The notes under the pieces were generated by a model, which was not told the DNA's origin, made no database searches, and was given only the letters and a program-made list of their open reading frames with translations. Positions 24,667 through 35,700 of a stretch of 64,000 nt of DNA are shown one piece after another. The number at the start of each line of letters is the position of its first letter. Positions within the stretch are counted from its first letter, which is position 1. The translations under genes were made by a program, and so were the position numbers. This stretch comes from Diatrype stigma (taxonomy: Eukaryota; Ascomycota; Sordariomycetes; Xylariales; Diatrypaceae). The stretch spans positions 62,001 to 126,000 of the forward strand of contig JAKJXP020000085.1 in NCBI GenBank assembly GCA_022225965.2, written 5' to 3'.

Positions 24667-25995
24667 ATGACTCTCATAATCCCCCATCCAAATACCGCTC
24701 TCCATCTATACCGACATCTGCTCCGCGAGGCATCGTATCTACCTCCACTATGCCGACCATGGATCAGCTCACGCATCAAGGCCCGTTACCGCGACTGTCG
24801 ATATAAAAACGATGCAAAAGTATATTATATCAAGGAAGCACATCATCATCTGCGATACTTACGCTCTGCCAACAGCGGCGATGTCGTCCGTATATCGCAC
24901 TTATGCTTTCTCGCAATGGGGAGAGTTGGAAAAAGACGCCGACAACTCGCGAATTTGTTTCTAACCAAAGACGCCCCCAAGGATACGACTGACCTGGAGA
25001 ACGACAATCCCTTTGCCGATATTCAAAACAATACGACTTCGAATACGTCACCTACTGCGAATGCCACTACCCCTTCCACTTCGACCTCCCTTTCCACTTC
25101 CACTACGTCGCCCATCTCTCCCTCAACGGCCGATCCAGACAAGAAAAGGAAATCAACCGCCCAATCAGATCCATGGGCCTCACATAATACAGAAGACAAC
25201 CGAGAGCCTGACTGGTTGGACAACTGGTCCACCGAAAAGCTGCTGGCTATGGCCCATTCCCAGATTGCCAACCAAGGCGGGAACTGGCCTCATACGATGC
25301 GTCGGCTCATTGACCCTAGGCGAGCAATTCCGAAGGAGAACAGCTTCGGGCGACCACTCACCAAGAAACTAGTAAGGAACAAGCTTAAACGTCATTATAG
25401 CTCTATCCTTCGCCAGTTGATGCCCCCGCTCCCACAGGGTGAATGGGATCGACTGAAAGACCTCGCCAACGGCCGAGCAAGTGGGCCTTACGACATGAAG
25501 ATGCCGCCGAGGAGACCGGTCGCGCAACCGGTATTCCTCACGAAGAACGATAGTTATAAACTCTTTAAATATTCCGGCCAGCCTGAGGAAGAGAGTTGGG
25601 TGAAATATGCGTTGAAGCCCGTGCGCCAGATCGAGAGGGGGAACTCTCGCACGATGAAGAGCCTGACGGGCGAGCTAGATCGAGATCCCCGTGGGCAGGG
25701 TCGGCCGATTGGCGCCCGGCGGACCCTTGGGGCTAGGAAGCTGCGACGCGGGATCTACGGCCATCTATTCGAGATGTGTTCCACCATGACCCAAAATCCA
25801 CGGACGGGGAAGTGGAATGTAACATGGGGAAGCAGAGAGCTGGAAGTCTCGAGACCGACGACGCCGGCGGCTCTTGGTTTCTTCCAGGGCGTGGGCAAGG
25901 ACGGAAAACCCCTGAACGCGGATGCGGATGCGGATGCGGATAGGGGGCCACGCAGACGTGAATGGGATGAACGTGATCAACGCGTGGGTGGTTAA
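24667..25995 (+). CDS. Cup1-like LYR-motif protein (mitochondrial)
   Basis: Single exon, 442 residues. The LYR tripeptide is at 14-16, in a context of HLYRHLLREASYLP followed by arginine-rich helices (RPWISSRIKARYRD), typical of the LYR/Complex-1 fold. A Ser/Thr/Pro-rich linker (about 110-165) leads to a conserved basic C-terminal half (about 180-400) with KRHYSSILRQLMPPLP. This two-part build matches the fungal Cup1-like LYR family (fission yeast Cup1), a mitochondrial protein, rather than the short assembly factors of 80-120 residues. LYR proteins bind acyl-ACP and assist Fe-S or respiratory complex biogenesis; the exact role of the Cup1 branch is not settled. Asp/Ala dipeptides close to the C-terminus come from a GCGGAT microsatellite. 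It is convergent with the GNAT gene, 234 bases away. Confidence 0.68.
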   Translation: MTLIIPHPNTALHLYRHLLREASYLPPLCRPWISSRIKARYRDCRYKNDAKVYYIKEAHHHLRYLRSANSGDVVRISHLCFLAMGRVGKRRRQLANLFLTKDAPKDTTDLENDNPFADIQNNTTSNTSPTANATTPSTSTSLSTSTTSPISPSTADPDKKRKSTAQSDPWASHNTEDNREPDWLDNWSTEKLLAMAHSQIANQGGNWPHTMRRLIDPRRAIPKENSFGRPLTKKLVRNKLKRHYSSILRQLMPPLPQGEWDRLKDLANGRASGPYDMKMPPRRPVAQPVFLTKNDSYKLFKYSGQPEEESWVKYALKPVRQIERGNSRTMKSLTGELDRDPRGQGRPIGARRTLGARKLRRGIYGHLFEMCSTMTQNPRTGKWNVTWGSRELEVSRPTTPAALGFFQGVGKDGKPLNADADADADRGPRRREWDERDQRVGG

Positions 25996-26188
25996 CATGT
26001 AGGTCAACTACTACTTTGCTATCTATGATCATCGTGGTTGTACGATATCCTGTCGCCCTGACCATAGGACGGCTAGAGTAACGATGGCAATTGGATGAGT
26101 AGGAGTAGGGACGATGGCTAGCAATGAGGATGCTCGTAGCGAAGATGGCGAGCAGTGAGTCCCGTAATCTACAGCAGACCAGCTACCT

Positions 26189-26238
26189 AGTCTAGTCGAC
26201 TCTATTCCAGCCACCTTGTCTAGTCGACTCTATTCCAG
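26189..26238. repeat. Direct repeat spanning the GNAT stop codon
   Basis: The word GTCTAGTCGACTCTATTCCAG occurs at about 26190-26210 and again at 26218-26238, separated by only 7 bases. The second copy contains the acetyltransferase's last codons and stop (GGA-CTG-GAA-TAG on minus), so the first copy is a duplicated tail lying in its 3' UTR. Confidence 0.9.
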
Positions 26239-26969
26239 TCCAGCAAATCCAGCCAGCTTCCTCAGCGCCTCCTCCCCTTGGACCCTCATGCCCACCCACT
26301 CGTCCATCTTACGCGCGCCGATGACATCCTCGTAGAAGCGGATGCTCGGCTCATTCCACTTGAGCACGCTCCACTCGAGCCGGCCGCCACCCGTCGCATC
26401 CACCTCCCGCGCCAGCTCCGCCAGCAGCCGCCGCCCGTACCCCTTCCCCCGCTCGCTCGCCCGCACGTACAGGTCCTCCAGGTAGATGCCGTGCCGCGCC
26501 CGCCACGTGCTGTAGTTATAGAAGTACAGCGCCAGGCCGGCCGGTTGTCCCTGTTCGTTGAAGAGCAGCAAGCACCGCGCTGGTCGGGTGGGCGAGATCG
26601 AGTTCGAGTTCGCGGTCGAGTCGGGAGTAGGGGTGATGTTTTCTACACCTTCAGGTGGCGGCGCAAATGCTATCGTATTCGAGAGAGATTCGACTGTGGC
26701 CTCGACTGCGTCCAGCTCGTGCTCGTAGTCGGCCAGTTCGCGGATCAGCTCTAGGATGGTCGGGACATCTGTTGTCATGAAACGTAGGGATGTCTGTCAT
26801 GTTAGCCTTTGCATTGTCGTTGTAGGTAGCAGATAGGTTGCCATATATCAATCAGAGTTTAGAAGAGGTCTAGACTACACCACTTCAGCAAAGAGAACGG
26901 GTGCCCTAGCTTGGCATATGACTTGCCTTCACGACGAGCATGCCGAACTGTGCAAGGTGCTGGTGGCAT
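26230..26969 (-). CDS. GNAT-family N-acetyltransferase (SSAT-like)
   Basis: Exon 1 is 26969-26927 and exon 2 is 26768-26230, giving 193 residues. The 158-base intron begins with GCAAGT, not GT, has a GGCTAAC branch point and ends in CAACAG. The join restores the family opening TVRHARREDVPTILELIREL (7-26); starting at the later ATG 26778 would lose the first beta strand and use intronic bases. Motif A is at 113-130, with R121-G-K-G-Y-G126 binding the acetyl-CoA pyrophosphate. The YNYSTWRARHGIYLEDLYV segment before it is typical of spermidine/spermine and thialysine acetyltransferases. An insert (about 50-78, Pro/Ser/Asn-rich) lengthens the usual 160-170-residue fold. Substrate unknown; a polyamine or small amine is likely from family only. 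Third positions are strongly GC-rich. Confidence 0.87.
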
Positions 26970-27655
26970 TTTTTTCAAACGGGGGAAATAAGGTGATAAG
27001 TGGTCTAAGTCGTAGGGTAGTGTGTTGTCTATCGTGACAACGAGGCCAACGGCTCCAGGTTACGATGTATGCATTCACAATATATATTGCCTACTTCAGT
27101 AGCCTAGGTACTCCGGTACCCTTCAAGTCAAGCTGATGTCGAGGCGCAGGGCGAGCCCTATAGCACAATCAGCTGCGAGTTCGGGTATCGCGGGGTCGGG
27201 GTCGGGGTTAATGGGGTTACGTTATAAGATCGAGGATACGGGATAGATCAAAGCTTAAGCGGTGCAATAATGCTATACAGTGTACATGACAGACTGGATA
27301 GGGAAAAGAATAAGACGTCAATAATGCATCATGCATCACATATCACACATCTCACATCGGTCAGAGTACAGTTATACTTCCAGGTTCACAGCTAGATCGC
27401 AACGGAACCATCATCATCCATGGATGCAAACAGAAGGGTACGGGCAAAGCGTCCAGCCGACTTCGCCTCTTTTAGAGGACTTACATACCTACCTACTTAA
27501 GTAATACCGGTAGTATCCTGCAAAGGGCAGCGACCCCTCCTTCCATCGACCCTTCTGTCCCTTCCAAGGTCCGAGGGGAAGTCCCCGACATCCCGTCAAC
27601 ACTACAAAAATGAAATGAATGAGAAGATCAAAAAAAGGAAAGCACATGCTGTGCT
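26970..27655. other. Intergenic region, GNAT upstream to tRNA-Gln
   Basis: About 690 bases with no gene. It includes T-, G- and TCACAT-rich simple patches (26969-26976, 27189-27212, 27328-27360) and TACCTACCTACTTAAG near 27485. Confidence 0.5.
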
Positions 27656-27760
27656 AGGCCCGGCCCGGGATCGAACCGGGGTTTCGGGAAGATTCTTATG
27701 AAGAGATCAAGGTGATTTCTATTTCAGAATCCCACGTCCTGACCACTAGACTACCAGGCC
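27656..27760 (-). tRNA. tRNA-Gln (anticodon CTG), intron-containing
   Basis: On the minus strand GGCCTGG and CCGGGCC form a complete 7-bp acceptor stem (one G-U pair) with U73, as usual for eukaryotic tRNA-Gln. The D arm is GTCT/GGAC, and the T arm is CCCGG-TTCGATC-CCGGG with a perfect B box. The anticodon stem is TGGGA/TCCCG around TTCTGAA, which puts CTG at 34-36. An intron of about 33 bases sits at the normal place after position 37. It is not a pseudogene by any visible mismatch. Confidence 0.93.
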
Positions 27761-28304
27761 TGCTCCTGTTGGATGCGCTGTGCTCCAAGTTCGTTGAAAA
27801 AAAGTTTTCACATTGCGCATTATATTGCCGGACTCAAGCTGTGCCCCCTTTTAGGCTTAGCCGACGGTTAATATCGGGATTTCGGTCAACTACCTCCACC
27901 TAACTCTCCATAGTAAGCTGCCTAAGTAGGTAGGCGAGGCCCTTTGTTACTCGTATGCTTTTCGGCTTTATGCTCTTATGCTCATATGCTCTTATGTTCT
28001 TATTCTGCATACTCGTATCACCATAAAGAGTTAACATCAACCACGTCGACAGAGATTAAGGGAAGAGAGAAGTATTCAAAGCGGAAATCCATCGTTACGG
28101 CGGGCTAGGCGGGGTATCACTAGAGTCTATCACTGCCTACCCAGGTAATTCTACCATACTACTAAGTACTTAGGTACTCAGTCTAATGGTGATTATATCG
28201 TACAGTCAAGGACAGAAAGCACAGGAATGAAAAGAACACCCATCTGCAAGAACATTCATCTGCAGGAACACAACCTGCTCCCAAACTCCTCTATCCATTG
28301 TTCA
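27761..28304. other. Intergenic region upstream of tRNA-Gln
   Basis: About 540 bases with no gene. A TATGCTCTTATGCTCATATG repeat lies at 27953-27995. The tRNA's internal promoter needs nothing here; the other side is the 3' flank of the NAD(P)-binding protein gene. Confidence 0.5.
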
Positions 28305-29235
28305 TTATTTCAACCCCGCCAACCTCCTCAGGGCCGGATTTTCCAGGATGGGGAACTCCCCCAGCATCTCGACATCTTTGCTGGCCGTGAACTGATCGGT
28401 GTGCTTGCCCATAGCCAGCTCCGTCAGCACGCGGCCGAGCTCCTCCGTGGGACTGTGGAACGACGGCCACCCCCTCTTGAAGAGCGGGTTTAACACGGTC
28501 CTGGCCGAGGCTAAGAGAAAAGGGGCCGCGGGCACATAGGGCTTGAGCGCGGCGTGGTCGGCCGGGTCCACGGCGGCCGGTCGAGTCGACATCGCGTGCA
28601 GCAGCGGGTTGGCCTTCCGCAGCTCCGCGAGCGCCAGCTCCGTCTCGCCCTTCACCAACGCGTAGGGCTGCGTGAACCGGCCTGGCTTGGTTGTTACGCC
28701 GGTGCCCGACACAAAGACAAAGTTGAAAGGTTCGCGTTCGCCGCTGCCATCTGAGGACGACGGGGACGAGGCTAACCCCTGGAAAGCCTGCGCTGCTGCT
28801 ACGGTGTAGTCCTTGGTGATCTTGATGTATTCCCTAATTAACCCCTAGTTAGCGACGAAGCAGAAAGCTACCCGACCCATCTAGATGGGTAGATATTCCT
28901 GCCGAGGCGTCAGGTAGTGGGTGGATGCGCATGTCTAGGGGTGATACGCATGTGAATATGCTGGGGAATGCTTACTCCCTGCCGACCTGATTCTGACTGA
29001 TCCCGAGAGCCCATACACATCCCTTGGCGCCCTGGAGCTTGGAGAGCAGCTCGGAGTCATACTTCATAAAGTCTTTGTGGATAATGACATTGATGCGCGG
29101 ATCCTTCAGGTCCTCGGCCATCGGGACGGGCCTCCGGCTGAGAATGGAGATCTTGGTGACATCCTTCATCTTGACCATGACATCTAAAGCCCCGCCGCCT
29201 ACAAGGCCGGTAGCACCGGTGAGAATGAGATGCAT
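28305..29235 (-). CDS. NAD(P)-binding Rossmann protein (atypical SDR, HTATIP2/NmrA-like)
   Basis: Exon 1 is 29235-28976 and exon 2 is 28833-28305, with a 142-base GTAAGC...TTAATTAG intron carrying a GCTAAC branch point; 262 residues. It opens with beta strand LILTGATGLVGGGAL (3-17), a TGxxGxxG dinucleotide-binding loop, followed by SILSRRPVPMA (33-43), where the arginines suggest NADP(H). GCVWALGIS (about 77-85) is the strand-4 motif typical of atypical short-chain dehydrogenases such as TIP30/HTATIP2 and YwnB. The second half holds FVSGTGVTTK and a Y-x3-K candidate (YALVKGETE) in the expected active-site position. Substrate unknown. No partner gene adjoins it. Confidence 0.82.
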
Positions 29236-30768
29236 GTTTGAACGGTGGGTATGTGTGTAAGTAATTTTTTGTAGAAGAACACGATGACTAGGTATGATCT
29301 TATGAGCTTACGACCTTGAGGAAAGGTCTAGGTCTGGTTATGTAGGTGGAAAATAAGTAGATAGAGGATAGAGCAGGAGGAGACTCGTCCTGGATGTAGA
29401 TAAAACCAAGCGTGGTTGAAATAGAGACTCTTGTACTTTTAGATAACTTCTAGTTGCGTACGATGAATATGGGTCTGGTCCAATACGGCGCAGTCACGGC
29501 ATAGTACGGCACAGTCTACATATTTATGTGCTAGGTAATGCCCACCAAGGAGATCCTCACAAAGCCTCATTGCGCAAGAAAGAGCGTCAGCACTGGAGCC
29601 TTCTTCAGGCAGCCAGGCAGCCCGTACTTGGAGTCAGCTCAGCTGTGATCATGGATGCTTGCTTAACCTTCAGCTCACTTAGCACCCTAGACTGGCGGTG
29701 TATTTGCAGGGTTAAAGCCCGAGAAGAGGAGCTAAAGAGTGCCTTCGTGCATAAACCCCGATACCTCCTATCAACTCCGGCTACCGGTAGCTAACAAGAC
29801 CGAATAAAATTAATTAAAATGTCATCTGTGCCACTAGGAGGTGGATCGTGGTCGGGAGCTGAAGATTCTACGTACAATGAATAAAGGCCACGAAGCGCGA
29901 AATCACATGTCCTCGACTGCTAGTATGCCGTATCGCATTTTCAGTATACGAACAACGCTAAGAGTGAAGATCTGGGGGAACCACCGCAAATCTCCAAGGT
30001 TCCTAGAACGTTACTATTATAAGAAGCGAAAAGCGCTCACAACGTAGTACGTAATACGTAGCTGTCATTATACCATATATTTCTACGAAGGATACGGTCG
30101 GCCATAGTGATCACTGTTTCAGAACACATTTTAACCCTATAGGTTCACCCCTTCGCGGCTTTAGCCAAATATTATGCAATTAACCGTGCCGCTAGGTATT
30201 TAGCCATAACGCTAATTACTTGGCACTTATTAAACCGTAAATATAAGGTTAATGCAGTTATTTATGTAATTACAATTACGTCTCGCTGTATGTATATTTT
30301 TTCCCATTTCCAAATAGCGTTTAAGAGGTACGGTAAGTACTTTAGCTAAATATATCGACGGCACAGTACATAATTTCATTACGTAACGCTATTACTCCAG
30401 GGCTCCAGCGCTTTAACGCTCCAGCGCTCCAGCGTTTTAACGCTCCAGCGCTGCAACTGCTACAGCGCTGCAATTGTTATAACGCTGCAATTGCTATAAC
30501 GCTGCTATAGCGCTATAATTGCGTTACAGCTTTATAAAGCTGCAATTACGTTGTTATAGCTTTTAATATAACGGCTTTAAGAAAAATATAATTACGTAAG
30601 CAATGCAATTAAGCTGGATAATTATATGCAAATAAGTGATATTATTAAAAAAACTTAATGCATATAATGCAATTAATAGGCTAAATTTGGTTCCGGCCGC
30701 TGGGGTATGCCTATTAAAAAAACAGGTCGAAATGTGTTTTGAAACAGTCAACACTGTGGCTACCCATA
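29236..30768. other. Gene-free region with an AT-rich decayed patch
   Basis: No gene was found upstream of the Rossmann gene. From about 30130 the DNA becomes AT-rich and TpA-rich, with many TAACGCTATAAT-like words, including the degenerate repeat at 30390-30560. This is the composition expected of repeat-induced point mutation, judged by eye only. Confidence 0.5.
30390..30560. repeat. Degenerate tandem array of GCTCCAGCGCT-like units, decaying to AT
   Basis: Units of 8-14 bases based on AACGCTCCAGCGCT are repeated about fifteen times. They are GC-rich at the left (GCTCCAGCG) and progressively changed to CTGCAATTGCTATAACG and then TATAATTGCG at the right. Most differences are C-to-T or G-to-A changes. 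Confidence 0.75.
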
Positions 30769-31077
30769 ACGTTTTTCACCCCCTTTCGGGACACACTAGG
30801 ATCTGGGACGCCCCCATTTCTTATATAGTAATACCAACTTTAAAAATTCATAACTTCACCGATACTGCTCGGAAATACATGCAACTTCATATATAACTTA
30901 ATTACATAAAGCTTTATATAGGGAAAATTTCCCAAAATTTAATTCGAAGATTTAAGGCAGAAAAGGGCTATATATGGTTATGATAATATCGGTTATGTCG
31001 ATATATCCTTTTATCCCTCATATGAGAAATGGGGCCGTCCCAGATCCTAGTGTGTCCCGGAAGGGGGTGGAAAACGT
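30769..31077. mobile_element. MITE-like element with 58-bp inverted repeats
   Basis: Bases 30769-30826 and the reverse complement of 31020-31077 match at all but about four positions; the shared core is CGGGACACACTAGGATCTGG. Both ends are bordered by TA (30767-30768 and 31078-31079), the target duplication of Tc1/mariner-class elements, and the terminus reads ACGTTTT. The roughly 190-base interior is AT-rich and non-coding. Length (309 bp), long inverted repeats and no transposase fit a miniature inverted-repeat element. Most mismatches between arms are C/T transitions. Confidence 0.82.
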
Positions 31078-32765
31078 TAGAAGGACGGTAGTCAGGTAAT
31101 AGTCCAGCATCCTGGTTCTTAGCCGCCTGTCCACTGCCTACGTGGTTCATGTACTTAGACGCCGTGTTAAGTTTGTAAACGGCGCGGGATCATCTATGAA
31201 GTAACAGGTCATCTCGTTGGTTGCATTCTTCCCGTCCGGACCGTCTCAGCAAGTGCGGATACAGTTGCCTTATAAGTGCGTATATCGAGTATGAATATTG
31301 GCGATGAGCTTTCCTTCCACATTGACATCCTCAAGCGAGCATGAGCAAGCATCCAATAGTCTTCTTACATTGTGGCAGTATACGGGTGTACAATAGCTGG
31401 CGGATAACGCAATGCTTCCACAGGGATTCCATAAGTCCTCGAAGTCTGGAATATTTAGTTGGACAGCTTTCGAGTGTTTCGTGTAATTCCCAACTACATA
31501 CCTAGTAATTTGATGCCTTAATTAATGCTGATAATCATGACTGTAATCTTACCATAGCAGATACCCAAGAATACCTAACCTAGTACAAAGTACCTAGGTA
31601 GTTAAAAGAGCTTCGTAACCTCTTCATCTCTTTATCTCTTCCTCTGCCAAGATCTGCGTAGGAATAGAACATACATAAGTACGTACGTATACCTATGCCT
31701 CTACGGCTATGGGTAGGCGTGTATGTATATACTTAACTGTACAATCTGACAATACATGATTCTTTCAGGTTTAGTTACTGTATGTATTGTACAGTACAAT
31801 ACCTATAGTACCCCTGCGAGTCATTCAGGATGCCCTATCAGATCCGTAGCAGATAACTGAATCCCCGCCCTTTTGAGCAGCATCGTCGTTGATGATACCT
31901 ATGTAGGAGGTTAGCGATACCTACGCTGCTAGGGTAGCTCATGAATGCTACTTTGGTTGTTGATCCTGCTACCTTTGTGCCGTGCAGCATCATCCTCCTC
32001 CTCTTCATCATGGCAGCATGACCAGAAGAACCGCCCCTCATGAGAACTATGATATAGTTATTACCTACCTGAACCTGCCGGATTTGCCTGACTACCAGAC
32101 TACCGAATTACCGAATTGATTATTCGTGGCCCTCAACCATTAAACCATCACGTGACCAATCCATCCCGCCCTACTCTTCTCCTCCCAGATGGTCTTTACC
32201 TACTTACCTAGGTAGGTTGTATGTGGTCTTGGTCTTTACTGTAGGAGGCATGTATGTATGTATGTACCAACCTAGGCGCAGGTAAATGGGAATGCGATCC
32301 GGGCCCCGGGGTTAGGTTAGGCTCGTGCGGGGGAAGTCGGGGGGTCGGGGGGTCGGGGGTGACTGTAACAACAACCTTGGAACTCATGGAATGAATGGAA
32401 CCCCAGAACCCTTGACACCCTGGGACTGGAGTTAACCACCTTAATAAAACCACGTTAAGAACCGCGTTAGTAAGAAGAACCAATAACCGAAGAGTCCCTG
32501 TCGCTGTCTCTGTCATCCGGGGTAGACTTAAGACTGACTGGCCTGTAGCATGGGAGACTTCTAGAAATCCAGAAATCCAGGAATCCAGGAATCCAGAAAT
32601 CCAGAAATCTAGAAATCTAGAAAATAAGGATGGATCGATGAACCGATACGATAGTTGAACTCGTGTCTGTCTGTGCCTGTGCCTGTGCGGTTCTCTGATC
32701 AAGAATAGGGGTCGTTCCAATGTGTTTCGAGGTCTCCTGTCTCCTCGTTCAGGTTCTCAGCTGTG
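31078..32765. other. Gene-free region upstream of the Zn2Cys6 gene
   Basis: About 1.7 kb with no gene. It has dense TACCTAGGTA words (31565-31600, 32199-32218), CATGTATGTATGTATG (32249-32266), a GGGGTC repeat (32337-32360) and a 10-base AGAAATCCAG/GGAATCCAGG array (32563-32620). The last 200 bases should include the promoter and 5' UTR of the Zn2Cys6 gene. Confidence 0.5.
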
Positions 32766-35700
32766 ATGACAGACTCCATTGCTTCCAGCTCCAGCGCAGA
32801 CAAACGGGATGAACAGCAACGCCTTGCCTCTTGTAAGCGGACGAATCGACTCTCATCCAGCCCTCATCCCTGATTCCTAGTCTCCCTCACCATCCCCATC
32901 CCCATCCCCATCCCCATCCCCATCTCCATCTCCATTTCCATCCCCATCTGCCTTACCGAGCCTATCTCTGTCCCCGTCTCTGATCGTCGACCCGCATAGC
33001 CCATTGCTAGTCTCATGATCTCGTATTTCTTCCTTGTCGTTGCTCCAATGCACCTAACAAACATGAAACCGCTCCCGCTACAGGCTTCAACTGCAAGCGT
33101 TCTAAGCTCAAATGCGTCCGAACGAGCGGGTCAGATCCCACGTGCGTTCGATGCCGCCAACGCGGGATCGACTGCGCGGCTCCCGCCTATCACGTGGGTC
33201 GGCATAAGGGAGTCAAGAAGTGGGTGCTACTCCTCCCGTAGTCAAACGGCTATAGGTCTTGGTATCAGGGGTTGACGTGTCTATAGTAAGCATTCTGGAT
33301 TGGAGAAGGCCGTCATCCAGATAGAGCAAGCCCTGAAGAGGTCGAGTCGTGGAGGAGCCGATCAGATTCAGAATTCGGAGCAAGCTTCGGAGCTGCGCTA
33401 TTTGTTGGAACGGAGCCGTGACCTCCTGAATGCCGAGAGCAGCAATTTGCAAAGCCGCTATTCCATATCCAACGGAGGGGGAGGGGGGGCCAATTCGGAC
33501 CAGCAGCAGGCGACTACTTCGTCTCCTCACCACACGATAACTTCGCAAGAGACGCCACCCTCACAAGCTGGATCCCGCGAGGGTGCATCCGCTCAGAGCA
33601 TCGAGGATGAACACCTTAACCTGGACGACGCCGAGAACCCGCTCCAGCTGCTCGCCCGGACATCGGAACTTCTGTCCTCGATAGAACCTCAACAGCCACT
33701 TGCCATGGGATCTGCTTTCCATGCCCAGAAGCCCGGTCCTGCGTGGGGCAGTGACTTACAGAGGTTTTTCGGCAGCTTCCAGCCTCGACTGGATGTCGGC
33801 GAGGAATTGGATCCTATCGAGCTTGGTCTCCTTACGCTACCCGAGGCCGAAGCTCTGTTTTCTTAGTACGTGCATCTCTATTCTCCTTTGCAGGCCCCTA
33901 TGCTCTCTACAGGCCCTATGCTCTCTGCAGGTCCCGATACTCTCTACAGACCCCTATTCCCCCGACTATGCATTGACTGGACAATCTTCGCTTCCAGCTT
34001 CTTCGAAAAGCTTTCGCATACACGATGGGGTATAGATCCTGTCATCCACACCGTCGACTTCGTTCGGAGTCGTTCCGCCTTTCTCTTCACCTCAATAGCA
34101 GCCGCTTCCGCGCTGTTCTCGCCGTCGCTAGAAGCCATGTATAAGCGGCTCTCCAACCATCGACAGAAAGTAGCCAGCCTGATAGTGGCGAATCGATACA
34201 AGTCCGTGGAGATCATTTTGGCCTTTATGGTCAACGTACCGTGGATTTCCGCTGGTGAGCACTGGGCCGATGATGAGACCTCGACCTACATCTCGATGGC
34301 TCTCATGATCGCTCTCGATCTGTCTCTCAACAAAATCATCCTTCCCTTCTCGGACGAGCCGCGGACGCCGAGGGACAGCGTTGCTACATCGGAGTGTGTG
34401 TCTGCTAGGAAAGCGCTCTTCATCGATGGATTTGCCGACGTAGATCCCAACTCTCTTATGGGAAGGAGACTCTTAAGAAGGAGAGAACGTACTTGGCTTT
34501 CCTTATTCGTGCTCGAGAGGGGGTAAATCTTCCCAAACGTACCACCTACTGCCAGAACCTTCAACTAACAGAGGACAGTGTGTGTCTGGCGAGAGGGAGA
34601 AGCTACGTCCTCCCCGTTTCACCCCTTATCGAGACCTGTGATCAATGGCACCTTTCCGATTTGGCCGACAGATGGGATGGCTCTATTGTGTCTGTTGCGG
34701 TTCTGCGCAGGGACCTCGTACGTTTCGGTTCCGCGTATGCTCTGTGTTTAAACTAATCGGCTAACACTCTTTGTTATAGGCAAACTTGATTGCAACAGTC
34801 AGGGCCACCTGTGACAGCTACAGCGACGGCACCCATAGCGAAGAAGGAATCGTAGACATGTATGTTGCTGTCTTGGTCGTAGAAGAGAACAACCAAATAT
34901 CCCGAACATCGCGTCACCCAACTAACCCAAATCCGAAATATTAGGTTGAAACACGAAATTACTGTATTTTTTGATAGGTGGTACCAGACCTGGCCATTTC
35001 AAATTGGCGATCGAGAGCGTGAGTCTCCTGGAAAACTACCTATGCTCCCAACTTACATCATACACATGTGCTCACGGGGATCCCAGAACTTGCGCTTCCC
35101 CCTTACGTGGAGATACTGGCCTCTCACACGCGGCTATCGATGTACTCTAGCGTGATCAACCATCCTACCGCGCCGGCTGCAGCTCGCCATTATTTCCGCG
35201 CTGCTGGCCTCTCGTCTGCACTGAACGTGCTGCGCGTTGCCGTACAGGGCGAGAGTCAGCTGCGGTCGATGCCCAACAATACCGCCATCATGATTTCCTT
35301 CGCTGCCTGTTTTGCACTACGGGTGAGCACGGTAGCGGACGGCCGCGGATCCAGCCTCGCTCCTAGCATCCGGACCTTAATCGCGGAGACCACTGACGTC
35401 CTGGAGAGGATCGGCTCGACGCCCGTTCAACGGAAGGGCCTTTCCGTGCTATTCGCCTCGCAGCTGCGCACGATCCTGAAGCTGGCATCACCACCGCGGT
35501 CGTCGGAGACCACCATGATGATGAGGAACCTTCCCGCAGAACCAGCAAGGGAACCTCCAGCAGCTGGTGGTAGCGGTAGTGGCAGCTCGGCATATACCGA
35601 CGTGACACAGATTGCTCACCACCATCCTCACCAAAGACCTGTACAACAGCAGCAGCAGCAGCAGCAGCAACAACAACAACAGATGGACATGTCTTCTTCA

